From the NCBI RefSeq assembly GCF_900067135.1, contig NZ_FJUR01000005.1:1-64000 (forward strand): a DNA stretch of 64,000 nucleotides, given 5' to 3'. Both the position numbers and the translations under genes were made by a program. Under the pieces are notes generated by a model. That model had not been told where the DNA came from. It worked only from the letters and a program-made list of their open reading frames with translations, and made no database searches. Source of the stretch: Rhizobium sp. 9140. Its GTDB lineage: Bacteria > Pseudomonadota > Alphaproteobacteria > Rhizobiales > Rhizobiaceae. Shown here one piece after another: positions 10,069 through 19,366 of this stretch. Position 1 is the stretch's first letter. Each line of letters starts with the position of its first letter.

Positions 10069-10380
10069 CTATATCGCCGGATGCAGCACAGGCTCGCGGT
10101 CGCGATGCCGGAACGCCCCGATGACCTGCTCCTGCATCGCCAGCCTGCAGGCGATCGTGTCGCGTTCGACCCAGCGCTCGAAGGCAAGGCGGTCAACGAG
10201 CTCCCGATGGTAGAGACGGGGACTGGAACGGCGCCGCGCGCGGCTCCGGACCTTCACTGTGGTCGCCTGTCTTCCGGCGCGCGCCGCAATCTGGCGAGTC
10301 AGACAATCGAGATGCCGCTGGGTCTCGCACTGGGCGCCGATTGCTTTCGCCAGCGGCCTCAAGAGGCGGATGTCGATCAT
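10069..10380 (-). CDS. Hypothetical protein, 103 aa
   Basis: Small basic protein of unknown function (MIDIRLLRPLAKAIGAQCET, Arg-rich middle RSRARRRSSPRLYH). Its ATG overlaps the stop of the 297-aa gene (10377-10380, ATGA), which strongly suggests coupled translation and supports it as a real gene. Third in the operon ParB-like - 297 aa - 103 aa. The high Arg content and lack of hydrophobic helices suggest nucleic-acid binding, but this is only a guess. Confidence 0.6.
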   Translation of the reverse strand: MIDIRLLRPLAKAIGAQCETQRHLDCLTRQIAARAGRQATTVKVRSRARRRSSPRLYHRELVDRLAFERWVERDTIACRLAMQEQVIGAFRHRDREPVLHPAI

Positions 10381-11270
10381 GACCCATCCCCCCGGCTTCG
10401 CCAGCCAATGAGGGAGGAGGGGCCATGATATTCAGCGTGACGAGCGAGATCGATGACGAAGCCGAACCGCCCCCGCACCGCATATTCGTCGCTTGCCACC
10501 AGAAAGCGGCGTTCTTCACCACCGCGGATATGGCCTCCGCCGATCTTCGCCACGACCTCCGTCATGCCGGGGTGCTGATCGGACAAGATTGCCGACATAA
10601 CGATGTAGTCCGCCGCATAGCGTTGATCGAACACACGGCGATCCTTGGCCCAGCTCTCACCCTCGGCGAGCGAGCGGCCATGGATTTTCTCCCAAGCTTC
10701 GGGCCAGGTATTGCGGAAGATCTTTTCTGCCATTGACCGCTCGTAAGCGGTGAAGAGGTCCGGGAAACTGATCGCGACGATCGCCCATTCGCAGTCCTCT
10801 TCATACCAAGGCGTGTCCTTGCGCAGCAATGGATGGACGTAGGCATTTCGGTCAGCCGAGAGATGGAAGCCGCCATGCCCTGATGTCAGGTGGGCGACGA
10901 CGCCCTCTGCGTAGACAACTGCCATCTGCGATCCGCCCCATGGTGTGCTGGCCGACATGCGGGTTTGCACGCGGTTCAGTTTGGCCAGATCGCGTTTGTG
11001 ACCAGCGGTCTCGGCGACGCGAGCCCGGAACTCGGCCTCATCGGCGACCCGGCCGTCATGCCCGATGAAATCTGCCCGCGTCAGATCTGCGAGTGGCCGA
11101 CGGATCGCACCGGCGCTTGCAACAAACGCAAACCCGCTGGGTGATGTGATCATGCCAAGGACCAGGTCACCGATGCGGGCCATTGGCAGGCCGTCCGCGC
11201 TGGTGGCAAACTCCACCCCCGAAAGATCGGGGGTGGATGCTGCCATGTTGGAATTGAGGGCGGCAGTCAT
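10377..11270 (-). CDS. Hypothetical protein, 297 aa (DUF7007-like)
   Basis: Soluble protein of no known function, resembling the DUF7007 family found on rhizobial plasmids (family name from memory). Visible stretches are TPWGGSQMAVVYAEGVVAHLT, then GHGGFHLSADRN and DTPWYEEDCEWAIVAISFP. The ATG overlaps the stop of the ParB-like gene (ATGA at 11267-11270), and its own stop overlaps the 103-aa gene, so three proteins are made together. The tight coupling to a ParB-like DNA-binding protein suggests a DNA-associated or plasmid-housekeeping role. Confidence 0.75.
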   Translation of the reverse strand: MTAALNSNMAASTPDLSGVEFATSADGLPMARIGDLVLGMITSPSGFAFVASAGAIRRPLADLTRADFIGHDGRVADEAEFRARVAETAGHKRDLAKLNRVQTRMSASTPWGGSQMAVVYAEGVVAHLTSGHGGFHLSADRNAYVHPLLRKDTPWYEEDCEWAIVAISFPDLFTAYERSMAEKIFRNTWPEAWEKIHGRSLAEGESWAKDRRVFDQRYAADYIVMSAILSDQHPGMTEVVAKIGGGHIRGGEERRFLVASDEYAVRGRFGFVIDLARHAEYHGPSSLIGWRSRGDGS

Positions 11271-13018
11271 GCTGCGGCCCTCTGATCGAAGTCCTCGTCA
11301 AGCTCAGCGTCATCGGGGCGGTCTGCCCCCTGCATGCCTTCCCGTTCCATATCGTTGTCGATCTCCCCATCCTGGTCCTCAGCGGGATCCTCAGCGCGGC
11401 CGTCGTCGCGCGACCCGGCGCCGACGACATCTGTGGCAGAGCCTGCCCGGATCCAGTCGAGCAGTTCGTCAGCCGGCGGTGCGAAGCGGCCCGACGGATG
11501 GACAAAGTGCTTAGTTGCGAAATGCTCGACGAGCGCTGTACGCGTCTCGCGGACCTTCGGGCGCGGCTGGATCGATGCCTCAGCGCAAGAGGCTTCCAGT
11601 GCCTGGCGCGACAAGCACAAGAGGAAATCTTCCGAGCCCATGTTTGGCAGGAACGCGTCGGCGCCGATCGCCTCGCCGGCGATGCGCGCGACCATGCCGC
11701 TGTTCGACATGCCCCGCCGGCACGAGAGGACGTCGATCAGCACCGAGCGGGCGGCGACCCGAAGCGTGTCCTGATCGAAGGCGAGCTTGCCATGCTCGTC
11801 AAACAGTCCGACGGCATGACGCGAGAAGCGCTTGCCGCCGTAGAAGGTGCCATCTGCGCCGGAGTCGATGCGGACATTCTGGCCGGCGAACGCCAGGACC
11901 ATCAGCGCCATCAGCATATCATCCTCGATCGGCGCGCGACCGAGCGCATCGTGCAGGGCATCAGTGCGGAAATCGCCGATCATGTCGTGGCCCTTCTGCG
12001 TGACGTCGGGCCGGGCTTTCGGCGTGGCGACTGCGTCGGTGTCATCGCCGCCAGTGACCGATCCGTCGCCAACAGCACCCTTCGGCTTCGCCGCCTCGGG
12101 CATGCGGTAATGCACCGTCTGGACCTTGCCGTCACGATCGAGGTAGAGCGCCGTATGGTCGGACTTGGACGGCTTGCCGTAAACTTGGGATCCCTTCTTC
12201 GGCAGTTCCGGCTGGCCCCAGCTGTTGACCTCGACGATCGCGCCGCGCTTCGGCAGGTTGCTGGTCATCCATTCGTGCTGGGCGCCAAGAAAACCTTCGA
12301 CATTGGTGGTGTAGCGGCCGTCCTCGTCGGCCGGTGCGAAGAGATCCTCCACCCATTCGATGCCGTAGGCCCGAGCCAGATCGTCACCGAAGCTCGCGTC
12401 CCTGGCATACATGCGCTTTTTCGTCAGCGCATTGGCGATCTGCCACCATGGCGCCGTATCACCCTTCTTTGGCTTGTGCGCCTTCCAGACTTCTTTCTGA
12501 TCGACTTGGCCGGCGGCCGCGATCACCCGTAGCTGCTGCTCGGACGGCATGTCGCCCAACGCCATCTGCTCCAGCATAGCTGGCAGGACATTGGCAAGCA
12601 GGCGCAGCTTGCGGATCTGGCGGACGGGAAGAGCGAGAGCGACGGCGATCGCTTCCTCTGTCCAGCCTAGTGCAACAAGGCGTTCAATACCTCGCCATTG
12701 GTCTACCGGATTGAGCGCTTCGCGAACGCTGTTCTCAACCATGGAACGCATCGCGCCATTGTCGTTGGCTGCATCAACGACGAGGATTTCGATTTCTTCG
12801 AGACCGGCCGCGATGGCGAGACGCACGCGACGATGCCCGGCGTCGATAATGTAGCCGTTTCCACCATCGGTTTCGGGTGCGACCACCGGCGGCTGGACGA
12901 TGCCGACGGCCTTGATCGTCGCCAGCATCAGCGCATCGGCCTGCGGCGACGACTTAGACTGGCGCATCCGGTTGGGGTTTTCTTTCAGAGCGCGCGGGTC
13001 AACCTTGATGATCTGCAT
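11267..13018 (-). CDS. ParB/RepB-like nuclease-fold domain protein, 583 aa
   Basis: Plasmid protein with an N-terminal ParB-like domain: IKVDPRALKENPNRMRQ, then VQPPVVAPETDG, the GHRR box in YIIDAGHRRVRLAIAAGLEE, and SMVENSVREALNPVDQWRGIERL leading into a helix-turn-helix-like region. It is much longer than partition ParB proteins (about 300-350 aa). The long central and C-terminal parts are unknown, and the tail is very acidic (EDPAEDQDGEIDNDMEREG). No ParA gene is adjacent, so a segregation role is not supported; nucleoid or accessory regulation is more likely. ATG at 13018 follows AAGGAC. First gene of an ATGA-coupled trio, transcribed from the gap after the 13351 terminator. Confidence 0.8.
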   Translation of the reverse strand: MQIIKVDPRALKENPNRMRQSKSSPQADALMLATIKAVGIVQPPVVAPETDGGNGYIIDAGHRRVRLAIAAGLEEIEILVVDAANDNGAMRSMVENSVREALNPVDQWRGIERLVALGWTEEAIAVALALPVRQIRKLRLLANVLPAMLEQMALGDMPSEQQLRVIAAAGQVDQKEVWKAHKPKKGDTAPWWQIANALTKKRMYARDASFGDDLARAYGIEWVEDLFAPADEDGRYTTNVEGFLGAQHEWMTSNLPKRGAIVEVNSWGQPELPKKGSQVYGKPSKSDHTALYLDRDGKVQTVHYRMPEAAKPKGAVGDGSVTGGDDTDAVATPKARPDVTQKGHDMIGDFRTDALHDALGRAPIEDDMLMALMVLAFAGQNVRIDSGADGTFYGGKRFSRHAVGLFDEHGKLAFDQDTLRVAARSVLIDVLSCRRGMSNSGMVARIAGEAIGADAFLPNMGSEDFLLCLSRQALEASCAEASIQPRPKVRETRTALVEHFATKHFVHPSGRFAPPADELLDWIRAGSATDVVGAGSRDDGRAEDPAEDQDGEIDNDMEREGMQGADRPDDAELDEDFDQRAAA

Positions 13019-13508
13019 GGGATTTGTCCTTGTCTAGAGGGTTCCGGACCGGCGCCATGCCAGCCCTTCCTGTCTTCATTTTTCTCGAAGACACCTCCAG
13101 GACCGCCGAACGGCCGGACTGACGCAACTGCGACCGAGCATCCCTGCTGCGAAGGACGAGCGGGGCTGACAGCCCTGCGAAGAACGAGTGGCCGGGATGG
13201 CGCAGGCGGCGGTTGAGCGCACGCGTCGGCGGGAGGACCGATCGGCGACTGGTTCTCTCTCTCCTTCTTTTACTCGCTTCTATCGGAGCACCCGATCGCG
13301 CACGGGCAAGCGCGACGGCACGCTGGAACTTGCCAGCAAACTAAAACGCAAAAAGGGCGCTCAACCCGCGAGGGGAGCGCCCTTTTCAGATCCCGGACGA
13401 CATCGAAAGCTCCGGCGAGCGCCGTGGGCACATGACCCAGTTATCCCTTGGTGAATGCCCAGGTGGGATAGAGCCCGAGGCAGGGAGACCGACCTGGGCT
13501 TCGGTTTC
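13019..13508. other. Intergenic stretch holding a terminator
   Basis: 490 bp between the helicase-methylase stop and the ParB-like start. It holds the strong hairpin at 13351-13386 and must hold the promoter of the ParB-like operon. No credible gene was seen. Confidence 0.5.
13351..13386. terminator. Bidirectional Rho-independent terminator
   Basis: Perfect 12-bp stem: AAAAGGGCGCTC at 13351-13362 pairs with GAGCGCCCTTTT at 13375-13386 around a 12-nt loop. The A-run and T-run at the edges make it work on both strands. It insulates the large helicase-methylase gene from the ParB-like operon downstream. Confidence 0.88.
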
Positions 13509-16500
13509 TCATGCAGCAATCTGGTCTGCATCGGCGACCGCGGAAGCGGCTAGTTCCACCTCGATGTCGCGAAGTTGCTTCCTCTTGGCGCCGAGTTCGT
13601 CGCCGAACTGGAAAGCGCTGCCGATGCGCGATTGATACGAACTCAACCGGCGCTCAGCCTCTTCGAGACGCCTGCGATATTGACGCCGCTCCTCCTCGAA
13701 GCCTTCAAGTCCATGCTCCAGCCGTGAGATGGCTCCGAGCGGCGTCACCGTGATCGCCAGATCGATCTCGTAATCGGCTCCGGTGCGTTGGAGCAGCGTC
13801 TCGAAGCGATAGCCGTCGCCCTTGCCGAAACGCTCACCTTTATAGACGAGATCGAAGCCGCCGATCGTGGCAAGATGCACCTCGCCCTCATGCTGAAGCT
13901 GCAGAAGCGTGAGGATTTCCTTCATCAGCGCCCGGCCGGCCTCCTTGCGCTCGGCATGTTCTTTACCGAGCACCGTGATGGTGAAGGCATCGCCGGTGGT
14001 CGACTGTAGCTGCGCGATGTCTTGGCCGATTTCGTCAATCCGCCGGGTCGAGACCTCGATTTCGCGCGCTGCATCTCGCATTTGCCGGCGTACGGCGTAT
14101 TGATCGTCCTCGTGGGCAGCGCGCAGCCGCTCAAGCCGGGCAATGTCGGCCTCAAGCCCAGCCTTCTGCATCAGGCGCTCGTCACCGGAGGCAATGGCCT
14201 TGGCCATGGCGAACTGGTTGGCCGCCCCCTCGCCAACGTCTTCGAGCCGCCTGATCGAGGTGTCGCCAGACAGCGCCGCGGCAATGAACCGAGCCTTACG
14301 CTCATTGTTCTGCCACATGCTGGCATCCAACGAGCCTTCCGTTGCATAGGCGAAGATATCGACCTCATCGTGCTGGTTGCCCTGGCGGACGATCCGGCCT
14401 TCCCGTTGCTCGATCTGCGACGGCAGCCATGGCACATCGAGGTGATGGAGCGCCTTCAGCCGAAGCTGGGCGTTGACGCCCGTGCCCATAGTTTCCGACG
14501 AGCCGATCAGGAAACGAACCTTGCCGGCCCTGACGTCGCTGAACAGTCGCTGCTTGGCTTCGGTCTTCTTGTATTCCTGCATGAAGGCGATTTGCGAGGC
14601 GGGCACGCCGAGCCGGATCAGCTCGTCGCGAATGAACCGATAGGCCGAGAAGCCTCGGCTCTTTTCGACATTGATCGTGCCGAGATCGGAAAAGATCATC
14701 TGGGCAGCGCCCGGTAGCTCAAAATCCTTGCCATCGGGGCGTCGATAGATCGCCTCGCCGGTATCCTTCCAGATCCGGTGGGCATTGCGGACGAGCAGAT
14801 TGAGCTTGTTGTTCTCCTCGTTGTCGGCCGCCGGCATGACGAAGCGCAAGTCGATCGCCGCATGGCGCCCATCAGTGATGACGGACAGCAGTATGTCGTC
14901 ACCGGGCTTGGCGGGCCCCTCGCGCTGCTCGATCGCCTTGATCCTGCTGCCGAGGGTCTGCTGATAGGTCTTGAACATTGCCGTCGGCTTGGCAGTCATG
15001 ATCTGCCGCCGGCCGGTCGAGATGTTAGGCACCTTAACATACTGCCGGAGATCCTCGGGCATCACCACATCGGCAAACGAGCGGAACATGGCGATCAGCT
15101 CCGGCACGTTGACAAAGGATGCGAAGCGGCTGACTGGCTTGTACTTGCCCGATGGCTGGATTTCGAGTTCGGTGGTCGTGTCGCCGAAGCACGATGCCCA
15201 GGCGTCAAACTCGTGCAAGCCGCGTTCGGCAAGGGCTGCATGACCAAGCAGGCGCTGGATCGAGAACATCTCGCCAAGCGTATTGGTGATCGGCGTTCCT
15301 GACGCCAGCACCAGAGCCCGGCCGGGGTTCTTCGTCTCGATATAGCGGGACTTCACATAGAGATCCCAGGCCCGCTGCGAGCCGTTCGGGTCGATGCCTT
15401 TCAGCGTCGACATATTGGTGGCGAAAGACAGTTTGCGGAATTCCTGCGCCTCGTCGACGACGATCTGGTCGACACCAATCTCCGAGATGGTCAGAAGATC
15501 ATCCTTGCGGGTCGCCAGACCTTCGAGCCGCTCCTGAAGACCTTCCTTCAACCGCTCGAGACGCTTGCGCGAGACGCGGTCCTCGCTATCGACCTTGGCC
15601 ATCAGGTCTTCGTAGAGCTGCAGCTCGTCCTGAATCATTTGGCTCTCGAAGGTGGAGGGCACCGCGATAAATCGGAAAGCCGAATGCGTGATGACGATCG
15701 CATCCCAGGTCGCGGTTGCCGCCCGAGAAAGTAAGCGGGCCCGCTTGTCCTTGGTGAAATTGGTTTCGTCGGCGACGAGGATGCGAGCATTCGGGTATAG
15801 CGCCAGGAATTCGCGAGCGGCCTGCGCCAGGCAATGGCCGGGCACAACCAGCATGGCCTTGGCGATCAGTCCAAGCCGGCGCTGCTCCATGATGGCCGCC
15901 GCCATTGTCATCGTCTTACCGGCGCCGACGGCATGGGCGAGATAGGTCGAGCCATCGGCAATGATCCGCCAGATACCGCGTTTCTGGTGCCCATAAAGAA
16001 CAAAGGCGCCAGAGGCGCCAGGAAGTTTCAGGTGGGAGCCGTCGAATTTCCGCGGCGCGATATTGTTCAAGCGATCATTGTAATCACGGGCCAGCCGGTC
16101 GGTGCGATCTGGATCGGTCCAGACCCAGTCCTGAAAAGCCTGCTTGATCCTCTGCAGCTTGTCACGCGCGGCTTCGGTGTCAACGACATTGAGGACCCGG
16201 CGCTCGCCGTCGGCATCCTTGAACACGTCGAAGATCTGAGGGACCCGGCTATTCAGCGCGTCAGACAGCAGGTCGCCGGCGTGGCGGCGGCTCGTTCCCC
16301 ATTCAGATGTGCCAGCGGCGCTGTAACCGAGCTGCCGTGCCTCCACCGTCCAGGACCCAAGCTCCGGCATGTGGTAGATGCGGATTTCTGCCATCATCTT
16401 CTCCCTGACGAAGGCGACGACATCGGCGGCCGGGATCCACGGTGCGCCGAGACGGGCTGTGATATCCGAGGGACGCAGATCGGCCGGCTGAACATCTAGA

Positions 16501-18605
16501 AGCGCGCGGACATTACGCTCATATGATGGGTCGAGCTCTGCGGCAGCCTGCGTAGCGGCGAGCTTTGTGCGGACGGCCCCTGAGAGATATCCGTCTGCCG
16601 TCTTCCACGATCCGTCGGCCGGATCACGGAAAATGGCCTCGCCCAGCTCATCGACCACATCAGCAGGATCGCTGTGCAGCAGCTCGGCGACATGGTCGAT
16701 ATCGACGTGGCCTCGTTCATTCAGCACGACGGCGAGCGCATCGGCAGGTGAGGTAATCGTCGGTGCGGCCGGCGGAGCAATCACCCGTTCGGAAAAAATC
16801 GGCCCCGGTTTCGCCGTGTCGGTCTCCAGATCATAGTCCTCGATCGAGGCGACCAGCCAGCAATCGGGATCGTCGCGGAACGGTGCGAGGTTCGGCTGGC
16901 GGTGGGTCTCCTTGACCTCACCCGTCTCGGCATCTTCCTGGATCGAGACTGTTGTGTGGTTGATCGGCCCGAAATCGCGCACGAAACTCGACCAGGCGAT
17001 GCGCAATCGCACCTGGAGATCGCGCCAAGGCCGGTCGGTTTCCTGCGCCTTCAGGACCTCGCGCACTGCATCGCGGATCGGGATCAGCTTTGAGACGATC
17101 CGGACGTGCTTTTCCGGGACCCCATTGCCTGAGCGGCCCTTGCGGATCGTGACCGGCACGGCCGATCCGTCGAGCATCTGCATCAGGCCCTTCGACCGGT
17201 CGAGGAAGAAGCTGCCCTCGCGAACAGTCCCGCCCTTCGGCTGCAGATCGACGATCTCGCCGAGTTCCTCCTCCAGATCAATATCGATCGGTGTCGGCTC
17301 GCCGTCATAGAGATCGGCCGGCAGAAGTTCGATGGCAGTGGCAAGGGCGGCTTCGAGATCCTCTCCTTCGCATGGGCGGCAGGTGTAGGTCTCGCCGAAC
17401 GGACCGGAGGTCAGGGCGTGTGTGCCAAGCACTAAGTCCGGATGCCGACCAAACCAGCGATTGACCCTGATGGCGCCTTCGTCGTCGGTGGCCGGCCTGA
17501 TCTCATCGACATCGAGCCACGGCTGATTTCTCTCCGGCTCTCCCGGCTTCCGCTTGCGGAAAAACAGGATGTCGACGACGACATCCGTGCCGGCTTCGCG
17601 ACGGAAGCTGCCCTCGGGCAGGCGGATAGCCGCAATCAGGTCGGCGGATTTCGCGATATGCTCGCGTGCCGTGGTATCGGCCTTGTCCATGGTGCCATGC
17701 GATGTGACGAAGGCGGCAAGCGCGCCGGGCTTCAGCAGGTCAATCGACCGGGCGATGAAATAGTCGTGCAAACGAAGGCCGAGCGATCGGTAGGCGCGGT
17801 CCGAGCGGACGGTGCGATCGGAGAAGGGCGGATTGCCGATGGCGAGGTCGTAGATCGGAGCCAAATCCGTGCGGGCAAAGTCGCCATTGATGATCCGCGC
17901 CTTTGGCTGAAGCAGGCGGGCGATACGAGCGGTGACCGGATCGAGCTCGATCCCGGTCACATAGGCGGCGTCGCGATATAGCTCTGGCATCAGGGCAGGG
18001 AACAGCCCCGTGCCGATGCCAGGTTCCAGCACCCGGCCGCCGCGCCAGCCCAATTTTTGGACCCCAGCCCAGATTGCTGCGATGATGAACTCTGGCGTGA
18101 AATGCGCATATTGGGTGCAGCGGGCAAGCGACGCGTAGTCGCTCTTGGAAACCGCGCTCTCGAGCGAAGAACCAATATCGTCCCAGCCCTGGCCGAAATC
18201 GACCTCGCCTGGCCGACGGAACATACCGTTGGCCAGTTCACTGGCGCCGAAGCCGGTGAAGCGGATCAACTGCGCCTGTTCCTTTGCCGTCGCCGGCCGC
18301 TCCTGCTTGGCAATGCCGTCGGCAATGAGGATCGCCGCGACATTGGCGCGGGCGCGATCCTTCCAGGCGGCGGCCAGCCCGCGGTCGCCGTCGAGATAGA
18401 AGTTTGCCCGAAGCCTCGCGCGCCTGGCAGGCGTTCCAGCGACGGGGAGGGCGGGCGCCGGTGCTGGCGGCAGGGGATCCGGATCGTCGTCATTGGCGGC
18501 ATCAGGCGAGAACTCGCCGAACGCTGTCACGCCAAGCCCGAGGCCGAAGCCGGACGAAAGCACGCTCGAGCCGAACATGTCTGATGTAAATGGATCGTTG
18601 CTCAT
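13509..18605 (-). CDS. Giant DNA methylase / SNF2-type helicase fusion (DarB-like)
   Basis: Protein of 1698 aa joining an N6-adenine-type methyltransferase to a superfamily 2 helicase. Order: an N-terminal region with FTGFGASELANG; a SAM-binding loop (GRVLEPGIGTGLFPALMPE) and the catalytic motif NPPF near residue 260; Walker A AHAVGAGKTMTM near 890; a DEAQ box (IVVDEAQEFRKL) near 1050; helicase motifs V-VI (MGTGVNAQLRLKALHHLD, IEQREGRIVRQGNQ) near 1400; and a C-terminal coiled coil. Such fusions occur on conjugative plasmids and phages (phage P1 DarB is an antirestriction example), so shielding of transferred DNA is likely. ATG 18605 follows GGAGC. No frameshift was seen. Confidence 0.85.
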   Translation of the reverse strand: MSNDPFTSDMFGSSVLSSGFGLGLGVTAFGEFSPDAANDDDPDPLPPAPAPALPVAGTPARRARLRANFYLDGDRGLAAAWKDRARANVAAILIADGIAKQERPATAKEQAQLIRFTGFGASELANGMFRRPGEVDFGQGWDDIGSSLESAVSKSDYASLARCTQYAHFTPEFIIAAIWAGVQKLGWRGGRVLEPGIGTGLFPALMPELYRDAAYVTGIELDPVTARIARLLQPKARIINGDFARTDLAPIYDLAIGNPPFSDRTVRSDRAYRSLGLRLHDYFIARSIDLLKPGALAAFVTSHGTMDKADTTAREHIAKSADLIAAIRLPEGSFRREAGTDVVVDILFFRKRKPGEPERNQPWLDVDEIRPATDDEGAIRVNRWFGRHPDLVLGTHALTSGPFGETYTCRPCEGEDLEAALATAIELLPADLYDGEPTPIDIDLEEELGEIVDLQPKGGTVREGSFFLDRSKGLMQMLDGSAVPVTIRKGRSGNGVPEKHVRIVSKLIPIRDAVREVLKAQETDRPWRDLQVRLRIAWSSFVRDFGPINHTTVSIQEDAETGEVKETHRQPNLAPFRDDPDCWLVASIEDYDLETDTAKPGPIFSERVIAPPAAPTITSPADALAVVLNERGHVDIDHVAELLHSDPADVVDELGEAIFRDPADGSWKTADGYLSGAVRTKLAATQAAAELDPSYERNVRALLDVQPADLRPSDITARLGAPWIPAADVVAFVREKMMAEIRIYHMPELGSWTVEARQLGYSAAGTSEWGTSRRHAGDLLSDALNSRVPQIFDVFKDADGERRVLNVVDTEAARDKLQRIKQAFQDWVWTDPDRTDRLARDYNDRLNNIAPRKFDGSHLKLPGASGAFVLYGHQKRGIWRIIADGSTYLAHAVGAGKTMTMAAAIMEQRRLGLIAKAMLVVPGHCLAQAAREFLALYPNARILVADETNFTKDKRARLLSRAATATWDAIVITHSAFRFIAVPSTFESQMIQDELQLYEDLMAKVDSEDRVSRKRLERLKEGLQERLEGLATRKDDLLTISEIGVDQIVVDEAQEFRKLSFATNMSTLKGIDPNGSQRAWDLYVKSRYIETKNPGRALVLASGTPITNTLGEMFSIQRLLGHAALAERGLHEFDAWASCFGDTTTELEIQPSGKYKPVSRFASFVNVPELIAMFRSFADVVMPEDLRQYVKVPNISTGRRQIMTAKPTAMFKTYQQTLGSRIKAIEQREGPAKPGDDILLSVITDGRHAAIDLRFVMPAADNEENNKLNLLVRNAHRIWKDTGEAIYRRPDGKDFELPGAAQMIFSDLGTINVEKSRGFSAYRFIRDELIRLGVPASQIAFMQEYKKTEAKQRLFSDVRAGKVRFLIGSSETMGTGVNAQLRLKALHHLDVPWLPSQIEQREGRIVRQGNQHDEVDIFAYATEGSLDASMWQNNERKARFIAAALSGDTSIRRLEDVGEGAANQFAMAKAIASGDERLMQKAGLEADIARLERLRAAHEDDQYAVRRQMRDAAREIEVSTRRIDEIGQDIAQLQSTTGDAFTITVLGKEHAERKEAGRALMKEILTLLQLQHEGEVHLATIGGFDLVYKGERFGKGDGYRFETLLQRTGADYEIDLAITVTPLGAISRLEHGLEGFEEERRQYRRRLEEAERRLSSYQSRIGSAFQFGDELGAKRKQLRDIEVELAASAVADADQIAA

Positions 18606-18695
18606 GGAAAAGCTCCTTTGGATTGAGGGCGTGCGCCTTCGCCCGGCCACCGAGAAGGCCGCTTTCGGCGCGAAATTTGCGAATGATGATCCGGC

Positions 18696-19301
18696 TCAGG
18701 CGGCCAGCGATGCGGGGAGGTGGCGCAAATGGACCGGCAGCTTTGCCGCGATCTCGTCGTCGGACAGGGTGTCGAGCAGTTTCAGAAACGTGCCTTCACT
18801 GCCACCGTAGAGCATCACCGTGCGGTGGCCTTGCATCGCCTTCGGCCAGTTGTCGCCGGCATAACCGCGATAGTCGTCGGTGGTTGTGCTCCAGATGTGC
18901 TCAAGCCGTTCTTCGCGGCTCATCGCCCGGACTGGTCGGGTTTCGCGATCAAGGATCGCAGAGCGCATCGCCTCCACAGAGTTCGGGTCCGAGAGGTCGC
19001 AGTAGGTGTGAAAGTAACGGACGGCTTCATCGATCCGGATCACATAAAACACCGAGGTCACCGAACCGGTCATGAACTCTCGCATCGCAAAGATCGGCCC
19101 GCGCATCCAGAGCGGCGGCAGAATGTCCAGCATATAGGAGTAGGAGGTTTCGTCGATCTCAAACCATTCGCCGGCGTAGACGGCAGACTGGTCACCATCA
19201 AAGCGGTCTGGGCGCATCGCGTGCCTGTCGAACATCCGAAACATGTCGGCGCGCCTGGCCACGCCGTGGAAGATTTTGCGGGGAAGGGCTATCGAGGTCA
19301 T
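18696..19301 (-). CDS. DUF1419-like hypothetical protein, 201 aa
   Basis: Member of a conserved rhizobial plasmid family (DUF1419-like, by recall) with no known function. Visible features are RKIFHGVARRADMFRMFDRH, WFEIDETSYSYMLDILPPLW and SVTSVFYVIRIDEAVRYFH. ATG at 19301 is chosen because AAAGGATC precedes it and the protein then starts MTSIALPRKIF; an in-frame start at 19361 has no such site. It lies 90 bp upstream of the helicase-methylase and downstream of the Toprim gene, all on the same strand, so the three are probably co-transcribed. Confidence 0.75.
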   Translation of the reverse strand: MTSIALPRKIFHGVARRADMFRMFDRHAMRPDRFDGDQSAVYAGEWFEIDETSYSYMLDILPPLWMRGPIFAMREFMTGSVTSVFYVIRIDEAVRYFHTYCDLSDPNSVEAMRSAILDRETRPVRAMSREERLEHIWSTTTDDYRGYAGDNWPKAMQGHRTVMLYGGSEGTFLKLLDTLSDDEIAAKLPVHLRHLPASLAA

Positions 19302-19366
19302 CAGCTTGATCCTTTCGGGGGTCTGGACCGAAGGCAGCACAAGTCGTTTCGACCTCGCCATTCTCT

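Noticed and set aside
11267-13018. Plasmid partition (ParAB/RepABC) locus
   Set aside because: Only a ParB-like domain is present; no ParA, RepC or centromere-like repeats were seen.
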